From: DASYQV01 sp036005125
Lineage (GTDB): Bacteria; Acidobacteriota; Vicinamibacteria; Vicinamibacterales; UBA2999
Assembly: GCA_036005125.1 (NCBI GenBank)
Contig: DASYQV010000079.1
Span: forward strand, 1-51,660
Length of the DNA: 51,660 nt
Reading direction: 5' to 3'
The translations under genes were made by a program, and so were the position numbers. Under the pieces are notes generated by a model, which did not search any database, was not told where the DNA came from, and saw only the letters and a list, made by a program, of their open reading frames with translations. How positions within the stretch are numbered: the first letter of the stretch is position 1; every line of letters begins with the position of its first letter. Shown one piece after another: positions 1 to 8,725 of the stretch.

Positions 1-163
1 TGATTGGCCTTGCATGGCAGCGGCTGCGGCGCAAGTCAGCCGGCAGCATGCAGGCAGCCGGCAGCGAGCAACCCGCAGCAACCGGCGAGGTGCCTGAGAG
101 ACGGGCGGAGTAGCCGGACGCCTCAGGATGTGAGGCTGACATCAGCGACTGATCTTCATCGCT
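1..163. other. Window edge, low-complexity spacer; no supported gene
   Basis: This is downstream of the histidine kinase on the minus strand. The sequence is rich in GCCGGCAGC- and CAGC-type reiterations. It includes a CCTCAGGATGTGAGGC segment (121-136) that shares the 13-mer TCAGGATGTGAGG with the spacer near 47.48 kb. A minus-strand frame opens with ATG about 20 bases beyond the kinase stop and stays open to the window edge, but its 45 or so codons look compositionally biased. I would not call it the response regulator expected next to an NtrY-type kinase. Treat it as unresolved edge sequence. Confidence 0.4.
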
Positions 164-3100
164 TCACCCTTGAGCTGACGTGACGTGCTCCGCGCGGTCC
201 TGGTCGCTGGTCGGCAGCGAGATTTCGACGGTCGTTCCGCGATCGCGTTCGCTCGTCACCGCAATCGTCCCACCATTCAGCTCCACGTTCCGCTTCGCGA
301 TCGGAAGACCGAGCCCCGTGCCGATCGCCTTGGTCGAGAAGTACGGCTCGAACGCCCGCGCGAGCGCCTCGGGATCCATGCCCGCGCCGGTATCGGAGAC
401 CCGAATCCGCACGTGGCCGTTGCGGGAATCCTGGCGGCCGACGATGGTCAGCGTGCCGGCCGTCGGCATGGCATGCAGCGCATTCTCCACGATGTTGGTC
501 AGCGCACGGGCGACCAGCGTGCGATCCACGTGAGCACGCGGCAACGATTCTGGCACGTCGATGTCGAAGCGAATCCGTTCGCTCAGGCCCATACGATACG
601 GATTGACGACCTCGTGCAGGAGCGCCTGGACATCGACGTCCGATGGCTTTGCCGTCGGCGAGGAGGCGAAGCTCGAGAACTCGGACGCGATCTGGCGCAG
701 CAGCTTCACCTGGTCGAGAATCGTGCCGACGCATTCCTGCAGCACGGGGCCAAGCGGCTCGCCGCGGTCGGCATGAACACGCCGCAGGTGCTCCGCGTTG
801 AGTTGGATGGGTGTGAGCGGGTTCTTGATCTCGTGCGCCACCTGTCGCGCCATCTCGGCCCACGCCTCGAGACGATGCGTGCGCTCCAGCTCCTGCTGGT
901 GGCGCTGCAGGTCGGCCGCCATCCGGTTGAAGGCCTCGACGAGCCGGCGCAGCTCGTCGGACGACTTGACCGCGATGCGCGCATCGAGCTCGCCGCGCGC
1001 AATGCGGCGGGTGGCGCGCGTCAACCGATTCACCGGGTCGGCGATCCGTTCGGCCGCCCAGTAGCCGATGGTGGCGCCGACAAGGATGAACAACAAGGCC
1101 GCCAGGAGCACCCGGCGGTCGAGCGCATCGGTCTCCCGCTCGATTTCCTGCTGCCGCGACGTCAGCGGCACGGTCAGAATCGCGTCGAGCGGCCGTGCAT
1201 TGACGGGCGTGGCGGCGACCAGGTAGCTGGGTGACTCGCCGATCCGCTCCTGTGTCACTGTCGACGCCTGGTTCTCGAGGACCAGCGCGCGGTACACGTC
1301 GCTGGGCGTGCGCGTCGGCACCACGCCCGAGGCGAACAGGTTCCGCTCGCTCGTCGCCACCAGCCGCGCGCCGCTGAAGATGTTCACGTCCTGATCGATC
1401 AGGCGGCTCACCCACACCATGAGGTTGTCATCCACACCGACACCGAGCTGGAGCGCTCGCGGCGCTATCAGATCTTCGACGACACGCTGGGCGGCCGATG
1501 CGGTGCGGACGGCTTCCGATTCGATGTTGGTGCGCATCTGCCCGGCGACATATGCCCGCGTGAGGAGCGCCATCGCCACGACCGGGACGACAGCGGCCAG
1601 CACGAACGCCAGGAACAGCTTCCGGTAGAAGCTGGCGCGCACCTCGCGCAGCAGGGCGCGGGCCGGCGTGCCGCGCCGGCTGAATGCGCCGAACGCGACG
1701 TTCAGCGTGAGCAGCAGCACGTAGGTGATGGCCGCCAGCACGGTGACTTCCGCGAGGTTCACCAGATGACCGAGCGTCGAGACGATGGGGAAGCCCAGTG
1801 CGTAAATGCCGCCGCGATCGTTCAACAGGTAGACGTCGAACGACGCGTCGCCCCGGCTCAGCTCGGCCCACACGGGCTGCCGCGATTCGAGGATCCGCTC
1901 AAAGACCGCGTCGGGGAATCGCCAGGCCGTGTCGCCTGACGCGTACAGAGGTCGTCGGCTCCAGCCGTAGACTGCGTACTCGATGTCCCGGCCCGAGATC
2001 CCCTCGCTCAGCTGTGGATCATCGGGCCGCAGCAACTGGACGTATGGACTCTGCGACGCGATGAACGGCAAGTTCTCGTAGTCACGAATCGCGTGCACGA
2101 CGATTGAGCCCATCGGACGACCCGTGCCGGGAGCACAGACGGCCCGTCCGGCGTGCAGCACGCGGCGCTCTTCCGCGAAGAACGGCGAGACCTCCTCGTA
2201 GATCTCCCAGTCGCACGTGGGCTCCTGCCACTTCTGCGTGGCGCCCAGATCCTCGGGAAGGTTGAACGCGAAACGGCTCACGAGGGTACCGTCCGGTCCG
2301 TGCAGTTCGACCGACGACGTCAGCGGATATTTCGCCATACTCGTGATGCGCCATACCTGAAAGGCGCGATCGATGGGCGCCCCTCCGCTGGCCGACGGAT
2401 CGGTCACTGTCAGCAGATCGACCAGTCCCGGAAATTTGTCGATCTGGGTCAGGCTTTCGGCCAGCAGCGCCTTGACCGTCTGCCGCTGGTTGATCGCCTG
2501 CGGCGCGAACCGTGTTTCAACCAGCGCGGTCTTCGCGCGCCATGCCATCTGGAACACGGCCGGGTACAACACGAGGGCCGGCGTGACGAGACCGAGCAGG
2601 AGCATCGTGAGCCGGAACGCCTGCGAGCCGTGGCGATATCGAGCCTTGAGGCGCGTGGCCGCGAGCGCGACAAAAATGGCAGCCCCGGCCGCCAGCAACG
2701 ACGGGAGCCAATTGCTGCCGAACCCGCTAAGGCCGAGCTCCCACGTGGCGACAGGCGCCGCCCAGAGCACGATGGTCATCGTGACAACCGACCAGTTCCG
2801 GCGCGGCACACGCCACGGCACGAGCGCCGCGCGCAGCAGCAACACGGCCAGGCCGAGGACCGTGGCGTGCCACATCACGAGTCCAACCTGGAGCGCGAGC
2901 CGTTCTGTGCTCCACGGGTGAATGGACAGGTGGAGCAGGTCGAGCGTCGTATTGCCGATGGTGTCGCCCAGGAACCGCTCGTCGCCGATGAGCAGCGCGG
3001 CGACGACGACGCCGACTCCCAGCTGGAGCGCGGCGTAGGCCGCCCGCCGCCCCGCGGAATCGAGCGTTCGCCGGTGCCGCCAGCCCGAGACGCGCCACGC

Positions 3101-4270
3101 CTCCACCGCGAAAAGCGCGAGGCTGACGAGGCTCCCGGCCGCGGCCGCGGTCACGAGAAAGTCGAACGGGGAGGTGAGAAGCAGGCGAAAGCTCGGGGAA
3201 GCGTACGCGACGGCGGAGAAAACGGCGTCCTCCGACCAGTCGGCGGGCGAGGCCGCGCGGAGCAGGAAACGTCCGACGATGACCACCACCGCGATGAAGA
3301 GGGTGGCCGTGACATACGCCCGCCCTGAGCGAGCGACGTTGCGCCAGTCGAGCAGCGGCCCGGCGAGGAGCAGCCAGGCCACGGCAAAGGTGATGAGGGC
3401 GAGCGACAGCGTTGCCCGGCGCCACCGCTGGCGTGCGTATGTGAGATCGGCGCGTGATACGACTGCCGTCAGCAGGCGCGCACCGGATGGGGCCTTCACT
3501 TCAAAGGCCGCATCGTCGGCTCGAGTGGGCACGGCCTGGAACGTGGGGTACATCGAAACCGGGGCAATCGAGCTCGGAAACTCCAGCGGGTCGGTGTCGG
3601 GCTGCCGTACGCCGGGCGCCGGCGCGAGGGCCCGCTCGGCTGCGACGACGCCGATCCGGCGACCGTCGGTCGATCCGCCTTCGCGTGAACCTTGCGCCTT
3701 CGCGGGCAGCACCTCAACGGACCGCCCAGGCTTCAGCGAAGGCTGGTCGGCGGAACGCTTCAGCCCCGACGCAGGCGGTGAGATGATCGGCGTCACGTAG
3801 ACGAGGCGGAGCCCGAGCGCACCCTGGGCAATGAACCACGCCTCTGGTCCCTGAAGACGGTCCGGCGGCAGTTCCGAGGGTCGGCCTGCCCAGGCAACGG
3901 GTCGTCCACCGGCGGAATAGGCCGTGACGGCCAGCTCGGAAGACTCCTTGCCGCCGAGCGCCCCCTCGGCGGCGTCGAACAGTTGACGTGCTGCGACGGT
4001 ATCTCCCTCTGCCGCCGCTTGAAACCCGTTCGCGGTCGCGAGCGGTTCCGCCATGGCGTGAAGAGAGCGGGCCATCCCGTCAAACGCCTCGCGTACCTCT
4101 GTTTCGACCCGGGCGCGCAAGGCGTCCTGGTCGCCGCCGAGTCGCAGGTACTCGAGCGCCCGTCCGCCAGCCCAGACGAGCAGCCCACACGCCAGCCCCA
4201 CTCCCAGGATGCGGGCCAGCCTGCGCCAAGGGACCGCGTGAATCGTCGTAGCGGGCGGCGGAAGCCTCAT
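164..4270 (-). CDS. NtrY-like multi-transmembrane sensor histidine kinase
   Basis: About 1368 residues. The protein senses an unknown signal at the membrane and autophosphorylates a histidine. A hydrophobic segment near residues 18-36 is followed by an extracytoplasmic region. After that come several further membrane segments, a second long soluble region around the middle and more membrane segments before a HAMP domain (about 1060-1115). The kinase core is clear: H-box HEIKNPLTPIQ with phosphorylatable His near 1146, N-box NIVENALHAMP, G1 DTGAGMD and G2 GTGLGLPIA at the C-terminus. HEIKNPLTPIQ and the HAMP-HisKA-HATPase order are typical of the NtrY group, but that family is usually nearer 750 residues, so the sensor half is unusually large. 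I chose ATG 4270 because a longer frame to 4441 adds 57 Arg-rich residues encoded by repeat-containing spacer. A partner regulator, if present, lies off the left edge. Confidence 0.88.
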   Translation of the reverse strand: MRLPPPATTIHAVPWRRLARILGVGLACGLLVWAGGRALEYLRLGGDQDALRARVETEVREAFDGMARSLHAMAEPLATANGFQAAAEGDTVAARQLFDAAEGALGGKESSELAVTAYSAGGRPVAWAGRPSELPPDRLQGPEAWFIAQGALGLRLVYVTPIISPPASGLKRSADQPSLKPGRSVEVLPAKAQGSREGGSTDGRRIGVVAAERALAPAPGVRQPDTDPLEFPSSIAPVSMYPTFQAVPTRADDAAFEVKAPSGARLLTAVVSRADLTYARQRWRRATLSLALITFAVAWLLLAGPLLDWRNVARSGRAYVTATLFIAVVVIVGRFLLRAASPADWSEDAVFSAVAYASPSFRLLLTSPFDFLVTAAAAGSLVSLALFAVEAWRVSGWRHRRTLDSAGRRAAYAALQLGVGVVVAALLIGDERFLGDTIGNTTLDLLHLSIHPWSTERLALQVGLVMWHATVLGLAVLLLRAALVPWRVPRRNWSVVTMTIVLWAAPVATWELGLSGFGSNWLPSLLAAGAAIFVALAATRLKARYRHGSQAFRLTMLLLGLVTPALVLYPAVFQMAWRAKTALVETRFAPQAINQRQTVKALLAESLTQIDKFPGLVDLLTVTDPSASGGAPIDRAFQVWRITSMAKYPLTSSVELHGPDGTLVSRFAFNLPEDLGATQKWQEPTCDWEIYEEVSPFFAEERRVLHAGRAVCAPGTGRPMGSIVVHAIRDYENLPFIASQSPYVQLLRPDDPQLSEGISGRDIEYAVYGWSRRPLYASGDTAWRFPDAVFERILESRQPVWAELSRGDASFDVYLLNDRGGIYALGFPIVSTLGHLVNLAEVTVLAAITYVLLLTLNVAFGAFSRRGTPARALLREVRASFYRKLFLAFVLAAVVPVVAMALLTRAYVAGQMRTNIESEAVRTASAAQRVVEDLIAPRALQLGVGVDDNLMVWVSRLIDQDVNIFSGARLVATSERNLFASGVVPTRTPSDVYRALVLENQASTVTQERIGESPSYLVAATPVNARPLDAILTVPLTSRQQEIERETDALDRRVLLAALLFILVGATIGYWAAERIADPVNRLTRATRRIARGELDARIAVKSSDELRRLVEAFNRMAADLQRHQQELERTHRLEAWAEMARQVAHEIKNPLTPIQLNAEHLRRVHADRGEPLGPVLQECVGTILDQVKLLRQIASEFSSFASSPTAKPSDVDVQALLHEVVNPYRMGLSERIRFDIDVPESLPRAHVDRTLVARALTNIVENALHAMPTAGTLTIVGRQDSRNGHVRIRVSDTGAGMDPEALARAFEPYFSTKAIGTGLGLPIAKRNVELNGGTIAVTSERDRGTTVEISLPTSDQDRAEHVTSAQG

Positions 4271-4542
4271 TAGCTTAAGAATAACGGACCGATGTTTGTC
4301 TCGCCGAAGCTTTACGCGAACGCGGAAGACCCGGCGCCGCCGACGTACGCAGGTCGGGTCTTCATAGACCCGGCCCGGTTGAATCACGTGCGCGGTCGAA
4401 TCACCTGAGCCGCATCTAAAGATGCGGCCTACGACCGGCAAAGATGCGGCCTAGGACCGGCAAAGATGCGGCCTCCGATCGACCGATAAGGTCTTTAAGA
4501 CCCGCGTATACCATCAGACCGCGCTACTATTGGAATAGCTCG
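4271..4542. repeat. Divergent spacer with small hairpins and 22-bp tandem repeats
   Basis: This spacer separates the divergent kinase and membrane-protein genes. GGGTC-TTCATA-GACCC forms a small hairpin at 4356-4371. GCCGCATC-TAAA-GATGCGGC forms another at 4409-4428. From 4418 a 22-bp unit beginning AAAGATGCGGCCTA and ending GACCGGC occurs twice plus a shorter third copy, to about 4481. GGTCTT-T-AAGACC is a palindrome at 4490-4502, about 40 nt before the plus-strand start. No convincing sigma-70 box pair was found, although the repeats lie where promoters must be. Confidence 0.7.
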
Positions 4543-5547
4543 ATGGCTGGTCAAACCCACTTCCTCAAGCTCGCGCTCAAGCGCGGCGCGCTCATCGCCG
4601 CGGCCAACTGGCAGGTCACGTTGATTCAGTCGGCGGCCGATGCGCTCTTCAAGCTGCTCCTGGCAGTGCCCATTGTCGGTGGTGTCTTCCTGGTAGCCCT
4701 CGTCGTCGGCACCGAGCCAACGGGGCTCGTGACGCTCCCGTGGCGTGAGATGGTGACCACGACGATCGCGTCGCTCTTTGCGATTCCCGCGGTGCTGACC
4801 GCATTCCTGCTGGCGTTGGCGATTGTGATCGTCGGTGGCTCGACCTTTATGTTCCTCGTAAAGGGCGGGACGATGACAACGCTTGTGGCGGCCGACACGC
4901 ACGGCGGCCCCGTCGAGCAACCGCCGTTGCACCTGTCGGCGCTCGCGCGCGCGAGCCAGTTTTCGGCCGAGCGCTTCATCGAAGGAAGCTCGCGCCTGTT
5001 TCCGCGGTACTTGCGACTTGGCTTCCTGCTGATGGGCGTGTATTTCCTGTCGGCCGGCTCGTATCTCTCCGTCATTATCGCAAGCCAGGCCACGGATCAG
5101 GGATGGGGGATTCCGGCACTTGCGACGGCCCTCTTCGTCACGTGGATTACGCTGGTTAATTTCCTCTATCTCCTCCTCCAGATCATCATGGCTGCGGACG
5201 GCTGCAGCCTCGCCGCCGCGGTGCCGCGCGGCCTGGCGTTTCTACGCAGCGAGACACGGCGCGTGGCCGCTGTTTTCGCGGTCGTGCTGGTGCTCGTCCT
5301 GTGCGCGACCGGCGCGTCGCTTCTGGCGACCGCCGCGCTCGGTCTGATTTCGTTCGTACCCTTCCTCGGACTCGCCGTTGTCCCGCTGCAGCTCGCCGCC
5401 TGGCTGGTGCGCGGCGTCGTGTTCCAGTATCTCGGCCTGGCTGCTGTCGGCGCGTACTTGAAGCTCTATCGCGGATTCACCGCCAGGCTCGCATCGAGTC
5501 CCGCGCGCGCGGACGGGCTGATCAAGACGGTGCCGCTCCCATCTTAG
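4543..5547 (+). CDS. Multipass integral membrane protein of unknown function
   Basis: 334 residues, and I do not recognise a named family. The start ATG 4543 gives MAGQTHFLKLALKRGA, a basic amphipathic N-terminus. It precedes about six hydrophobic spans: residues about 35-55, 65-100 (probably two), 150-175, 185-215 and 235-300. A longer in-frame reading from 4444 would begin inside the 22-bp spacer repeats and is less likely. The distribution of spans resembles small DUF4013-like or YihY-like membrane proteins, but no motif supports either. It stands alone, divergent from the kinase and convergent with the beta-propeller gene. A giant hairpin begins 3 bases after its stop codon. Confidence 0.75.
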   Translation: MAGQTHFLKLALKRGALIAAANWQVTLIQSAADALFKLLLAVPIVGGVFLVALVVGTEPTGLVTLPWREMVTTTIASLFAIPAVLTAFLLALAIVIVGGSTFMFLVKGGTMTTLVAADTHGGPVEQPPLHLSALARASQFSAERFIEGSSRLFPRYLRLGFLLMGVYFLSAGSYLSVIIASQATDQGWGIPALATALFVTWITLVNFLYLLLQIIMAADGCSLAAAVPRGLAFLRSETRRVAAVFAVVLVLVLCATGASLLATAALGLISFVPFLGLAVVPLQLAAWLVRGVVFQYLGLAAVGAYLKLYRGFTARLASSPARADGLIKTVPLPS

Positions 5548-5549
5548 GA

Positions 5550-5724
5550 GGAAGAGTGTCATTTGCGATTTGTGATTTGTGATTGTGTGATTGTTTTCCG
5601 ATTTGTGATTTGTGATTGGCGATTTGAATTTTGTGATTTGAAGCAGATCAAATCACAGATCCGCAATCACAAATCACAAGACAATCACGAATCACGAATC
5701 ACGAATCACAAATGACACTCTTCC
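5550..5724. repeat. Giant interrupted palindrome between convergent genes, likely bidirectional terminator
   Basis: The outer arms are a perfect 16-bp inverted repeat, GGAAGAGTGTCATTTG at 5550-5565 and its complement at 5709-5724. Inside, the left half is a run of GATTTGTGATT words and the right half a run of AATCACAAATC words, so most of the 175 bp can fold into one long A/T-rich stem. It fills the space between a plus-strand stop (5547) and a minus-strand stop (5727), the position expected for a shared terminator. The function is inferred; the palindrome is read directly. Confidence 0.85.
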
Positions 5725-5726
5725 TT

Positions 5727-6917
5727 CTATCTCCTATCTCCTACCTCCTTTGAAAGCCGTTCTCTCGGCAGCGAATGGCCCGGCAGCGGCGCCGTCAAGG
5801 GCACGAGCGGCGGGTCGCGCATCATCATCTGCACGGGGCGCAGCCCGATCATCATGCCATCACGCCCGATCGTCACGATCGCCACGCGGTACGGCTTGAG
5901 CATCCTGTCGATGAGCGGCGCGCCCTGCAGATCCGATGGCGCCTTGTAGTTTCCCTGCACCATGCCGTTCTTGGCGACAAACGAATTCAGTTGCGGCGCC
6001 ACGCCGGCGAGCACGACGATGTCGCCGAACGCAATCGGCGGGACCGCGGGCCGGGTAGGAATCTCGATCTTCCATCGCTGATTGCCGTTGCCGCGGTTCA
6101 CGGCGCGCAGAACGTTGTCGAGCGATGCGACATACACGATGTCGACGTCGGCCGCGGCTCCGACGACGTCGCCGCCCGTGCGCCACTTCCACGCGACCCG
6201 GCCGTCGGCGGCGTCGAGCGCGTAGAGAAAGTTGTTGGTCGATCCGATGAACACACGATCTTTGGCGAGGGCGGGCGGGCTCAACGTGCCCGGCAGCATC
6301 TCTTCCCAGAGAGGCTCACCCGTGGCCACGTTCAGCGCGACCACCCGGCCGCCGTCGAGGGCAAGGACGAGCAGACCCATGGTGGCCCGGACGGCCATGT
6401 GACGCGAGACGGCACCCAGGCTGCGACGCCAGACGACCTCGCCATTCTCCGACTGGATCGCACGCACGTCGCCGGCCGCGGTGGAGGCAATGAGCCAGCC
6501 GGTATCCCACGCAGGCGGAGTCGTGAGCGGCTGTTCGAGGGCCGAGACCCAGCGCTCTGCGCCGGTCGCCGCGTCGAGCGCGGTGAGCGCGTCTCGTCCA
6601 GCGACATACACGCCTCCATCTCCGACGGCCGGTCGCCACGTCGTCTCGACGGATGCTGTCCAGCCGAGTGCACCGGTGTCCCGCTCGAACGCTCTGACCG
6701 TCCCTCCCTGAACCGGAACGTAGATGCGATCCTCGTCCATCGCACCGTCGGCGGACGGCGGCATGTCGAGCATGAATGTCCAGGCTTCCTCGGCCGGCAG
6801 GAGCGGCGCAGGCTCGTGCAACGGCTTCTTCGGCACTCTCGGCGCAGCGCTCACGCATGTCGCGATCAGGAATGCCGCTACGCCGCAAGATATTGTGGAA
6901 CGTCGAGCCGAACGCAC
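5727..6917 (-). CDS. Secreted PQQ-binding-like beta-propeller repeat protein
   Basis: 396 residues starting at GTG 6917, with an in-frame stop two codons upstream that excludes a longer form. Residues 1-24 are a signal peptide ending VSAA, so the product is exported. The body has about seven repeats of the YALDAADGRVAWKWRTGG type (also LTALDAATGAERWV and VVALNVATGEPLWEE), as in BamB/PQQ-quinoprotein beta-propellers. No catalytic domain is visible, so it is more likely a scaffold such as a BamB-like assembly factor than an enzyme. That functional link is inference only. The last codons (KEVGDRR) read into an AGGAGATAGG-type tandem repeat, suggesting the stop codon has drifted into spacer repeats. 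Its start is only 21 bp from divergent guaA. Confidence 0.8.
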   Translation of the reverse strand: MRSARRSTISCGVAAFLIATCVSAAPRVPKKPLHEPAPLLPAEEAWTFMLDMPPSADGAMDEDRIYVPVQGGTVRAFERDTGALGWTASVETTWRPAVGDGGVYVAGRDALTALDAATGAERWVSALEQPLTTPPAWDTGWLIASTAAGDVRAIQSENGEVVWRRSLGAVSRHMAVRATMGLLVLALDGGRVVALNVATGEPLWEEMLPGTLSPPALAKDRVFIGSTNNFLYALDAADGRVAWKWRTGGDVVGAAADVDIVYVASLDNVLRAVNRGNGNQRWKIEIPTRPAVPPIAFGDIVVLAGVAPQLNSFVAKNGMVQGNYKAPSDLQGAPLIDRMLKPYRVAIVTIGRDGMMIGLRPVQMMMRDPPLVPLTAPLPGHSLPRERLSKEVGDRR

Positions 6918-6921
6918 GTTT

Positions 6922-6928
6922 TATAATA
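6922..6928. promoter_or_regulatory. AT-rich candidate -10 element shared by divergent genes
   Basis: The 21-bp gap between the two start codons holds TTATAATAG. TATAAT (6922-6927) reads as a consensus -10 toward guaA (start 6939). The complementary strand reads TATTAT (6923-6928) toward the beta-propeller gene (start 6917). No good -35 box is visible for either, and there is no ribosome-binding site before GTG 6939. The transcripts would have leaders of about 0-6 nt. Confidence 0.5.
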
Positions 6929-6938
6929 GCGTCTCCTC

Positions 6939-8483
6939 GTGCATCAGACCATTCTCGTCCTTGATTTTGGCTCCCAGTACACGCAACTGATTGCGCGGCG
7001 CCTGCGTGAGCTGTCGGTCTACTCCGAGATCGTTCCGTTCGACGCGCCGATCGAGACGCTGCGTGCGCGCCGGCCCGTCGGCATCATCCTGTCGGGCGGG
7101 CCGAAAAGCGTATCGGAAGCGGGCGCCCCGCGCTGCGATGCCGAGATCTTCGACGTGGGCGCGCCGGTGCTGGGCATCTGCTACGGCATGCAACTGATGA
7201 CCGATGTGCTCGGAGGGCAGGTCAGCCGCTCGATGCACCGCGAGTTCGGGCACGCGCACGTGACGGTGGCGAACAACGGCACGACGCCGCGTCTCTTCGA
7301 GCAGGTGCCGGGCGAGCTGCGCGTCTGGGCGAGCCATGGCGACCACGTCGCCGCGGCACCTCCGGGATTTCAAGTCGTTGCCACGAGCGGGAGCGTACCG
7401 ATTGCCGCGATGGAGAACCCGGAGCGGTCGCTGTACGCGCTGCTCTTCCATCCGGAGGTCGCACACACGGAGCACGGCCTCGCGATCCTGCGGAACTTCG
7501 CCTACAACGTCTGCGGGTGCACCGGCGACTGGACGATTGCATCGTTCGTCCAGGAAGCGACCGAGCGCATCCGCGGACAAGTCGGTCGGGGCAAGGTCGT
7601 CTGCGCGCTCTCGGGCGGCGTCGACTCGACGGTTGCCGCGATGCTGATTCACCGGGCGATTGGCGATCGCCTGACGTGCATCTTCGTCGACAACGGTCTG
7701 CTGCGATACGACGAGGCCAATCAGGTCCGCAGGCGCTTTGCGGAGAAGCTGCACCTGCCGCTCGACTTCGTGGATGCGAGCGCGCTCTTCCTCGAGCGCT
7801 TGAAGGGCGTGACCGATCCGGAGCGGAAGCGGAAAATCATCGGCGGCACGTTCATCGATGTCTTCGAGCAGCGCGCGAGGGAGCTCGGCGGCTTCGATTT
7901 CCTCGCACAGGGCACGCTGTATCCCGACGTGATCGAGTCCGCGTCCGTCCGCGGGCCGGCGGCCGTGATCAAGAGCCATCACAACGTCGGCGGCCTGCCC
8001 GAGCGGATGAACTTCACGCTCCTCGAGCCGCTGCGAGATCTGTTCAAGGACGAGGTTCGCCGGGTCGGTCGCGATCTGGGCCTCGATCACGAATTCGTCG
8101 TGCGCCAGCCGTTCCCCGGCCCGGGCCTCGCCGTCCGCGTGATTGGAGAAATTACACAAGAACGACTGAGTCTGCTGCGCCTCGCCGACAAGATCGTCGC
8201 GGAGGAAATCCGCAAGGCCGGCTGGTACGAGAGGCTCTGGCAAAGCTTCGCGGTGCTGCTGCCCGTGCAGAGCGTGGGCGTCATGGGCGACGCGCGCACC
8301 TACGAATACACCGTCGCGATTCGCGCGGTTGAGAGCGTTGACGGCATGACCGCGGACTGGGCGCGCCTTCCGCACGAGTTGCTCGCCGCCATCTCTTCGC
8401 GCATCGTCAATGAAGTCCGAGGCATCAATCGCGTCGTCTACGACATCAGCTCGAAGCCGCCGTCGACGATCGAATGGGAGTAG
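6939..8483 (+). CDS. guaA: GMP synthase (glutamine-hydrolysing)
   Basis: 514 residues. It converts XMP to GMP using glutamine and ATP, the last step of de novo guanine nucleotide synthesis, in the cytoplasm. The N-terminal class I glutamine amidotransferase domain starts DFGSQYTQLIARR and has the nucleophile motif GICYGMQ with catalytic Cys near residue 80; the HPE triad part (FHPEVAHT) lies near 172-178. The ATP-pyrophosphatase domain has the P-loop LSGGVDSTVAA near 226. The C-terminal dimerisation domain ends KPPSTIEWE, the family's usual end. Start codon GTG 6939 gives MHQTILVLDFGSQ. Length is normal (E. coli 525). Confidence 0.98.
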   Translation: MHQTILVLDFGSQYTQLIARRLRELSVYSEIVPFDAPIETLRARRPVGIILSGGPKSVSEAGAPRCDAEIFDVGAPVLGICYGMQLMTDVLGGQVSRSMHREFGHAHVTVANNGTTPRLFEQVPGELRVWASHGDHVAAAPPGFQVVATSGSVPIAAMENPERSLYALLFHPEVAHTEHGLAILRNFAYNVCGCTGDWTIASFVQEATERIRGQVGRGKVVCALSGGVDSTVAAMLIHRAIGDRLTCIFVDNGLLRYDEANQVRRRFAEKLHLPLDFVDASALFLERLKGVTDPERKRKIIGGTFIDVFEQRARELGGFDFLAQGTLYPDVIESASVRGPAAVIKSHHNVGGLPERMNFTLLEPLRDLFKDEVRRVGRDLGLDHEFVVRQPFPGPGLAVRVIGEITQERLSLLRLADKIVAEEIRKAGWYERLWQSFAVLLPVQSVGVMGDARTYEYTVAIRAVESVDGMTADWARLPHELLAAISSRIVNEVRGINRVVYDISSKPPSTIEWE

Positions 8484-8725
8484 TGGCATGACGGATGCTC
8501 GCGCCGCCGTCGTGCGTTCGTGTCGTCGATGTTCCACAATTGATTACATGATGGCCTGGGTCAATCCGAGCGCCGTTGCGGGTTCGTGGCCGTTGGAAGC
8601 CGCATAACGGACTAAGGCGTTCTCCCAACTCACTCTGATCGAATAGGGCGGATGCCTTCGGGCGCTTGGGCCCAACATCTAGTGGCATAATAGCGCCACG
8701 CCCACCACCAATCCCGTTGAGCTCC
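8484..8725. other. Spacer before dnaE; weak promoter candidate only
   Basis: 242 bp with no supported gene. CATAAT at 8686-8691 could be a -10 for dnaE, with TTGGGC at 8666-8671 as a -35, but the spacing is only 14 bp, so this is weak. Unlike most larger spacers in the window, no large palindrome or reiterated word is evident here. Confidence 0.4.

Noticed and set aside
1..145. Short minus-strand frame as start of an NtrX-like regulator
   Set aside because: Residues are repetitive Ser/Ala/Pro with no receiver-domain start; too short to judge.
5565..5710. GATTTGTGATT repeats looked at first like a CRISPR array
   Set aside because: Words are 7-11 bp, not separated by unique spacers, and run in opposite orientation in the two halves; there are no cas genes.
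6921..8537. 538-codon open frame antisense to guaA
   Set aside because: Composition is Arg/Asp/His-rich shadow sequence, and guaA is unambiguous on the plus strand.
8666..8691. TTGGGC/CATAAT as dnaE promoter
   Set aside because: Spacer of 14 bp is too short; kept only as a weak note.
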